Shown here one piece after another: positions 7,470-11,422 of a stretch of DNA of 11,422 nt. Made by a program: the position numbers and the translations under genes. The stretch is from CAMDBL01 sp964498125 (GTDB taxonomy: Bacteria > Pseudomonadota > Alphaproteobacteria > Rhizobiales > Hyphomicrobiaceae), in NCBI GenBank assembly GCA_964498125.1, contig CAZCGE010000045.1, positions 1-11,422 on the forward strand, read 5' to 3'. Numbering within the stretch: position 1 is the first letter of the stretch; each line of letters opens with the position of its first letter. The notes under the pieces are model-generated. The model was not told the DNA's origin, did not search any database, and saw only the letters and a program-made list of their open reading frames with translations.

Positions 7470-7576
7470 CGCCAAGCTGTTCCCGAATTGCCCACCCGCC
7501 CGATGGCGGCGCACGCAGCAACTAACGCAAGTTGGTGGCAAGAGTCGGGCATCTGGCCAAGCAAAGATTGATCCAC

Positions 7577-9604
7577 CTATTCCGGCCCGACATCGAATGT
7601 GCGGGCCTCGCCTGCCCGCAACGTCAACTGGCGCTCGACGTCCCGATCCTTGATCAGCAGGCGCACCGTGTAGCGTCCCGGCGCCAGAACCAACCGCGGC
7701 TCGACGTGATTGCTGCGCCAAACCACGCGGCGGGTGTCATCGCGCACCTCCCAGGCGATATCGCCAGCGGCCGCGGGACCCATGCCTGGGGCGAGCCGCA
7801 GCGTGGTGCGCGCGGCCGGCAATTCGAAGGCCACCTGGGTCGTGCGCCCGGACAGCACCTCGATGTCGCGGGTGGCCTTGGCATTCTGGCCACCGACCTG
7901 CGCCTCGATGCGGTAGGGGCCCGACGGCAATTCAAGCGAATGCGGGTTGGTGCTGGTGCGAGCCACCTCGCGGGCGTCGGCATCGCGACGCAAGACGCGC
8001 AACAGAACCGGCTCACGCCAGGGCGGTTGGCCGGCAGGCTGCTCGACTCGCGCGGTGATGGTCAGGCGGCCAAGGCCCAAGAGCATCGTGCGCTTCACAC
8101 TCTCGCCGGCCCCGACGGCAACGCGTTCGCGCGCTTCGCCACCGCCGATTCGCGTGGTCACGGTGTAGGTGCCAGCTGGCAGCACGAAGTCTGGCGTCGC
8201 AGCGGCGGAGCGCGTGATTTCGCGTCGGCCTTGTGGTGCCTCGGGGTCATCCTCGGACACGATGAACACGGCGTCCGTCAATGTCTCGCCATCCTCCCGC
8301 GATGCCGCCCTGAGCGTCAGCAGGCCGGCGCCGAGGACCATATCGATGTTGGCGGTCGCGCCCGGCGTGATGGCAGCTGAGGTTTGGGCTCGGGCAAAAC
8401 CGCGCTCGGCAACGAGCCGATACGGCCCCGGCGCCAGCCCGAGAACGTCGGTTGGATCGCGACCGATCCAGATCGGTGGCTTGGCTGGATTTTCGACGGC
8501 ACCCTCGTACAGCGTGAAGGTCACCTGGTCGATGGGCGGCCCGCCGGCGCGTGCGCGAGCGCGCACCTGCAGCGATCCCGTGTTGAGCTGCATCACCATT
8601 GGCGTCGGCCGGTCGGCGGCGACTTCGACGGTCTGCCGAGTGCTCACCAGCCCATGGCGAGCCTCGACCGTATAGCTGCCGGCCGGCAGTTCGGTGCGCG
8701 CTTCGCTGGCCTGGGTGTCGAAAACCGCTATCTCGCCGCCGCCGCTGGCCTTTAGGACACGCCAGCGCACCGGCGCATCGATCAATTCGCCAGTGTTGGG
8801 GTGGACCGCGCCGAGCCAGAGGCCGGAGGCGCCTTGGGCAGGGGGTTTTGCCGGCCGGCGCACGGCGACCGTCGACGCCTTGACAACGGCATCGGCCGGC
8901 CGGGCGACTGGGACCGGGGCAGGCACCACCAACGGCCGGCTGGCATCGGTGCTCGCCAGGGCCACAGAGGCCTCGATGAAGGTCGCGACCTGTGATCCGG
9001 ACTGCGCATCGTAATGCCGCCCGCCGGTGGTCTGGGCCAGGCAGCTGACTCGAGGCACGTCCTCCTTCTTCAAGCCCATCGAGATGACATGCACCCTGAC
9101 GCCCGGGTGGTCTCGCTTGATCTCGGAGGCGGCCGCGCAGGCATCCTGCTGGCAATTGTCCGGGTCATCGTGAATCAGGATGACGCTGCCCAGGCGCGAC
9201 TGATGCGCGACCTTGGCGGCTTCGCGCGCGGCCAGCACGATGGGGCCGCGACCCTTGGGGTTCAGCTTCTCGAGCGGCTCGTTGATGCGGTCGGCATCGC
9301 CGGACTCGGGGCGAGCCACCACCTCCACGTCGCTGCAATCGCCGCGGCGGCGGCCGAACGTGACAAGGCCGGTCCTGATGTTGGGGCGAAGCTTCTCGAG
9401 CGCACCGGCGACGGCCTCGCGAGCGACGCTGAGCTTGGGGGTCTTGTCGCCCTCGAGCTTACCCCACATCGAGCCGGAGTTGTCGAAGACGAACACGATG
9501 GCCGGTCCCTCGCTGGGCCCTGCTGGCTGGCTCGCTGCTTGATCGACGCCGGCAAGACCTGCAAGCAGCAGCATCGCTGACAGCCCGTGCCTGCCCCGAG
9601 TCAT
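7577..9604 (-). CDS. Exported VWA-domain protein with five tandem beta-domain repeats
   Basis: The 675-residue product begins with a signal peptide (about 1-25; hydrophobic MLLLAGLAG, cleavage near QAAS-Q). The VWA domain (about 34-215) has the MIDAS motif DNSGSMW (Asp41, Ser43, Ser45), TGLVTFG (78-84) and the acidic loop IHDDPDNC (144-151), so divalent-metal-dependent ligand binding is likely. Four cysteines (90, 151, 156, 188) could form disulphides outside the cytoplasm. After a Pro/Ala/Val-rich linker (218-260) come five modules of about 84 residues, with cores LPAGSYTV (306), LAPGPYRL (390), LPAGTYTV (475), LPSGPYRI (559) and LAPGRYTV (640). No transmembrane helix or sorting signal follows, so it is probably periplasmic or secreted. 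The start at 9604 is chosen for the purine-rich GGAGGAGAGGGG just upstream; an in-frame ATG at 9652 would precede the signal peptide. The ligand is unknown. Confidence 0.88.
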   Translation of the reverse strand: MTRGRHGLSAMLLLAGLAGVDQAASQPAGPSEGPAIVFVFDNSGSMWGKLEGDKTPKLSVAREAVAGALEKLRPNIRTGLVTFGRRRGDCSDVEVVARPESGDADRINEPLEKLNPKGRGPIVLAAREAAKVAHQSRLGSVILIHDDPDNCQQDACAAASEIKRDHPGVRVHVISMGLKKEDVPRVSCLAQTTGGRHYDAQSGSQVATFIEASVALASTDASRPLVVPAPVPVARPADAVVKASTVAVRRPAKPPAQGASGLWLGAVHPNTGELIDAPVRWRVLKASGGGEIAVFDTQASEARTELPAGSYTVEARHGLVSTRQTVEVAADRPTPMVMQLNTGSLQVRARARAGGPPIDQVTFTLYEGAVENPAKPPIWIGRDPTDVLGLAPGPYRLVAERGFARAQTSAAITPGATANIDMVLGAGLLTLRAASREDGETLTDAVFIVSEDDPEAPQGRREITRSAAATPDFVLPAGTYTVTTRIGGGEARERVAVGAGESVKRTMLLGLGRLTITARVEQPAGQPPWREPVLLRVLRRDADAREVARTSTNPHSLELPSGPYRIEAQVGGQNAKATRDIEVLSGRTTQVAFELPAARTTLRLAPGMGPAAAGDIAWEVRDDTRRVVWRSNHVEPRLVLAPGRYTVRLLIKDRDVERQLTLRAGEARTFDVGPE

Positions 9605-9718
9605 CGCTCCCCTCTCCTCCGCACCGGTTGACCTTACACCATCGGCGATCATTGTACCGCAGCCCGATTTGCTTTAGCGAGTGGCTGCACGAACATCCAT
9701 GGACGAAATAGCCCCACC

Positions 9719-10294
9719 ATGACGCAAATGTTGCTCGACATGCTCGCCACGCGCCGGTCAGTCAAGGCTGCAGCGCTCACCGAGCCAGGGCCGACGGCGG
9801 TCCAACTCGACCAGATTTTGACCGTCGCGGCGCGCGTGCCCGATCACAAGAAGGTGGAGCCGTGGCGCTTCATCGTCTTCGAAGGCGCGGCGCGGGCGAA
9901 ATTCGGCCAGTCGATCGCCGAGGCCTGCCAGGCCGAGGACAAGATGCCGCCATCCGCGGCGCGACTCGAGACAGAGCGCCAGCGGCTGACGCGCGCGCCG
10001 ACGGTTGTGGCTGTCATCAGCCGCGTGATCGAGACGCCCGGCGCACCGGAATGGGAGCAGATCCTGTCCTGCGGCGCGGCCTGCCAGAACCTGTGTCTGG
10101 CGGCCAACGCGATGGGCTTTGGCACCTGCTGGATCACGGAATGGATCGCCTTCAGCCCGCGCGTGCGTGCGGCGCTGATGTTGGCCGACAACGAGCGCGT
10201 TGCCGGCTTCGTCTACATCGGCACGCCGCGCGAGCGCCAGCCTGACCGCGAGCGGCCAGCCTTGGCCAAGATCGTCACGCGCTGGCAAGGCTGA
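9719..10294 (+). CDS. YdjA-like nitroreductase family protein (FMN, NAD(P)H)
   Basis: The 191-residue protein belongs to the nitroreductase fold, which uses FMN to transfer hydride from NAD(P)H to nitro or other electron-poor substrates, usually as a cytoplasmic dimer. It matches the short YdjA type in length and motifs. RRSVKAAALTEPGP (12-25) holds the FMN-phosphate-contacting arginines and serine. VPDHKKVEPWRFIVF (40-54) is the YdjA-type signature. GFGTCWITEW (133-142) and the C-terminal GFVYIGTP (163-170) are the other conserved FMN-pocket segments. The substrate cannot be inferred from sequence. The ribosome-binding site before the ATG is weak. The next gene starts 16 bp downstream and is likely in the same transcript; the VWA gene is divergent, 114 bp away. 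Confidence 0.9.
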   Translation: MTQMLLDMLATRRSVKAAALTEPGPTAVQLDQILTVAARVPDHKKVEPWRFIVFEGAARAKFGQSIAEACQAEDKMPPSAARLETERQRLTRAPTVVAVISRVIETPGAPEWEQILSCGAACQNLCLAANAMGFGTCWITEWIAFSPRVRAALMLADNERVAGFVYIGTPRERQPDRERPALAKIVTRWQG

Positions 10295-10310
10295 CCAGGG
10301 GAGAATTCTC

Positions 10311-10961
10311 ATGTTCTACGAGACCGCCGACAACAAGCACGGCCTCAAGCACGATCCCTACAAGGCGCTTGCCGTGCCACGGCCGATCGGCTGGATTTCG
10401 TCGATGAGCAAGGACGGCATCTGCAATCTGGCGCCCTACAGCTTCTTCAATGCGATGAGCGAAAAGCCGCACTATGTCGCGTTTGGCTCATCGGGCCGCA
10501 AGGACAGCCTGGCCTTCATCGAGGAAACCGGCGAGTTCGTCTGTAACCTCGCCACCCATGACCTGCGCCAGCACATGAACACGACCTCGGCCATGGTGCC
10601 GCGCGGCGTTGACGAGTTCCCCTTGGCGGGACTGACTGCGATACGTTCCAACGTGGTCAAGGTGCCGCGCGTCAAGGAGAGCCCGGCCGCCTTCGAGTGC
10701 CGGCACTGGCAGACGATTCACCTGCCGCCGGCGACGCCCGAGGGCAAGAGCAACGCCTACATGGTGATCGGTCTCGTCGTCGGCATCCATATCGACGACC
10801 GCTTCATCAAGGATGGCCTGGTCGACACCGGCGCCATGCGGCCGATCGCGCGATTGGGCTACATGGACTATGCCACGGTGACGCCCGAGGTGGTGTTCAC
10901 CATGCATCGCCCGCAGGTCGACGGAGAGGGGCGCATCGTGGCGCCCAAGGCCGCGGAGTAG
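10311..10961 (+). CDS. Flavin-reductase-like FMN-binding split-barrel protein (DIM6/NTAB type)
   Basis: The 216-residue protein has the flavin-reductase-like split-barrel fold. The N-terminal PRPIGWISSMSKDG then NLAPYSFFNAMS (22-50) is the typical FMN-binding stretch of the family. It is followed by SGRKDS (61-66), the ETGEFVCNLAT segment (72-82) and the C-terminal ARLGYMDYATV (180-190). Members reduce or carry flavin for partner monooxygenases, or act directly on small molecules; the substrate is unknown. The start at 10311 has a strong AGGGGAG (10297-10303) 8 bases upstream. A longer open frame from 10200 would overlap the nitroreductase gene and is not used. It ends with a TAG whose last G is the first base of the GGGT that opens the downstream palindromic element. 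Confidence 0.9.
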   Translation: MFYETADNKHGLKHDPYKALAVPRPIGWISSMSKDGICNLAPYSFFNAMSEKPHYVAFGSSGRKDSLAFIEETGEFVCNLATHDLRQHMNTTSAMVPRGVDEFPLAGLTAIRSNVVKVPRVKESPAAFECRHWQTIHLPPATPEGKSNAYMVIGLVVGIHIDDRFIKDGLVDTGAMRPIARLGYMDYATVTPEVVFTMHRPQVDGEGRIVAPKAAE

Positions 10962-11013
10962 GGTACAATAGCGTCGAAGCGGAGCATCGCTCCGCGATGA
11001 CGCGTATTGCACC
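10962..11013. repeat. REP/BIME-like imperfect palindrome, first unit
   Basis: The outer arms GGTACAATA (10962-10970) and TATTGCACC (11005-11013) are complementary with one mismatch. GCGTC (10971-10975) pairs with GACGC (10999-11003), with one extra G at 11004. The inner arms GCGGAG (10979-10984) and CTCCGC (10990-10995) are perfect around a CATCG loop. The whole forms a stem of about 20 pairs with a small internal loop. It begins directly after the flavin-reductase stop and has no T-tract. Similar extragenic palindromes with GGTGCAATA-type ends are scattered in many bacterial genomes; assignment to that class is from memory. Confidence 0.7.
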
Positions 11014-11026
11014 GTTGAGGGCACGC

Positions 11027-11054
11027 GGTGCATTACGGCTTCGCCTAATGCACC
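11027..11054. repeat. REP/BIME-like palindrome, second unit, containing the dioxygenase stop codon
   Basis: GGTGCATTA (11027-11035) and TAATGCACC (11046-11054) are perfect 9-base complements. GGC (11037-11039) pairs with GCC (11043-11045) around a TTC loop, leaving C11036 as a bulge. Its TGCACC ends match those of the first unit 13 bp away. TGCACCG (11008-11014) can also pair with CGGTGCA (11026-11032), so the two units can fold in alternative ways. Between two convergent genes it may act as a two-way transcription barrier or protect mRNA 3' ends; this is inference. Confidence 0.75.
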
Positions 11055-11422
11055 CTACGGACTACAATATCGATCGCCGCCTCCATCCCGTCCCCAGCCT
11101 TGACCGGCGTCAGCGTCACGCGCTCGAGTGCCTTGCCGAGGCGGCGGGCGATGCCGTCGCGGGCGAGCGTCGGATCGTCCTTGAAATAGAACTGCGTCGT
11201 CAGCGTCGGCCCGCCGGGTGCAGTAATCTTGGCGTGGATGTGCCGCGGCCGTCCCCCGTAGGCCGGCGGATCGATGGTGCGGAAGGCGAAGGCGCCGCTG
11301 GCATCGGTGCGCGCCTCACCATAGGCCTGGAAGGCCGTGTCGCGCCTGGCCAGCCCCGGATCGCCCGGATGCAGGTAGATGCCCTGGTGATCGACCTGCC
11401 AGATCTCGACGCGGGCGCCGGC
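11045..11422 (-). CDS. Intradiol ring-cleavage dioxygenase, C-terminal part (5' end outside window)
   Basis: The visible 125 residues are the C-terminal catalytic part of an intradiol dioxygenase, which opens catechol-type rings between the two hydroxyls with non-heme Fe(III). The iron ligands seen in the family are all present, in fragment numbering: Tyr16 in GIYLHPGD, Tyr55 in PPAYGGRP, and His61 and His63 in RHIH. AGARVEIWQVD at the cut edge and FAFRTIDP (46-52 region) are also typical. The spacing resembles the protocatechuate dioxygenase/hydroxyquinol-like group, and substrate choice cannot be told. The stop codon TAG (11047-11045) and the last few residues lie in the palindromic repeat, so the natural C-terminus may have been changed by it. 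The 5' end and any signal peptide are beyond base 11422. Confidence 0.88.
   Translation of the reverse strand, partial: AGARVEIWQVDHQGIYLHPGDPGLARRDTAFQAYGEARTDASGAFAFRTIDPPAYGGRPRHIHAKITAPGGPTLTTQFYFKDDPTLARDGIARRLGKALERVTLTPVKAGDGMEAAIDIVVRRVH

Noticed and set aside
7519..7534. CAACT-N6-AGTTG inverted repeat between the two exported-protein genes
   Set aside because: Five-base arms and no T-tract; too weak to call a terminator or operator.
7532..8380. Open frame of 282 codons on the plus strand opposite the VWA protein
   Set aside because: Shadow of the repeat region; no family features and no ribosome-binding site, whereas the minus strand has signal peptide, VWA and repeats.
9651..9656. 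TACAAT on the minus strand as a -10 box for the VWA gene
   Set aside because: No acceptable -35 hexamer lies 16-18 bases upstream, so the promoter is not supported.
9699..9722. Seven-codon frame whose TGA overlaps the nitroreductase ATG, as for a leader peptide
   Set aside because: No ribosome-binding site and no regulatory codons or attenuator hairpin; likely chance.

Overview
The window looks like chromosomal DNA from a GC-rich alphaproteobacterium. The best guess is the Hyphomicrobiales (Rhizobiales) or a neighbouring order. This rests on the gene content and order of the chemotaxis cluster, the codon bias and the style of the secreted VWA protein. No ribosomal RNA or other marker gene is present, so genus cannot be assigned.

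Layout. (1) 1-74, minus strand: the first 24 codons of a probable IS1595-type transposase cut by the window edge. (2) 214-6506, plus strand: a chemotaxis operon in the order STAS protein, cheY, cheA, cheW, cheR, cheB, cheD. Several genes are tightly coupled (cheA/cheW and cheB/cheD share ATGA). The active-site residues I could check are all present, so the signalling core looks functional. No receptor gene, no second cheY, no cheZ/cheC and no flagellar gene lies in the window. (3) 6519-9604, minus strand: two genes for exported proteins, converging on cheD with a 12-bp gap. The upstream one has a signal peptide, a von Willebrand factor A domain with an intact DxSxS motif, and five tandem modules of about 84 residues. 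The downstream one has a signal peptide and three modules of the same kind without VWA. (4) 9719-10961, plus strand: a YdjA-like nitroreductase and a flavin-reductase-fold protein, separated by 16 bp and probably co-transcribed. (5) 10962-11054: two tandem imperfect palindromes of a REP/BIME-like kind sharing TGCACC-type ends. (6) 11045-11422, minus strand: the C-terminal 125 residues of an intradiol ring-cleavage dioxygenase, whose stop codon lies inside the second palindrome.

How the parts work together. The che genes encode the histidine kinase CheA, its scaffold CheW, the output regulator CheY and the receptor-adaptation enzymes CheR (methyltransferase), CheB (methylesterase/deamidase) and CheD (deamidase). 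The STAS gene sits where rhizobial che operons carry a small accessory gene (orf2/cheS of Sinorhizobium meliloti). The secreted VWA/repeat pair is probably an independent envelope or extracellular module. The redox enzymes and dioxygenase suggest oxidative metabolism of aromatic or nitro compounds, but the shared role is inference.

The least explained items are the shared repeat module of the two exported proteins and the palindrome pair that touches the stop codons of both convergent genes at 10961 and 11045.
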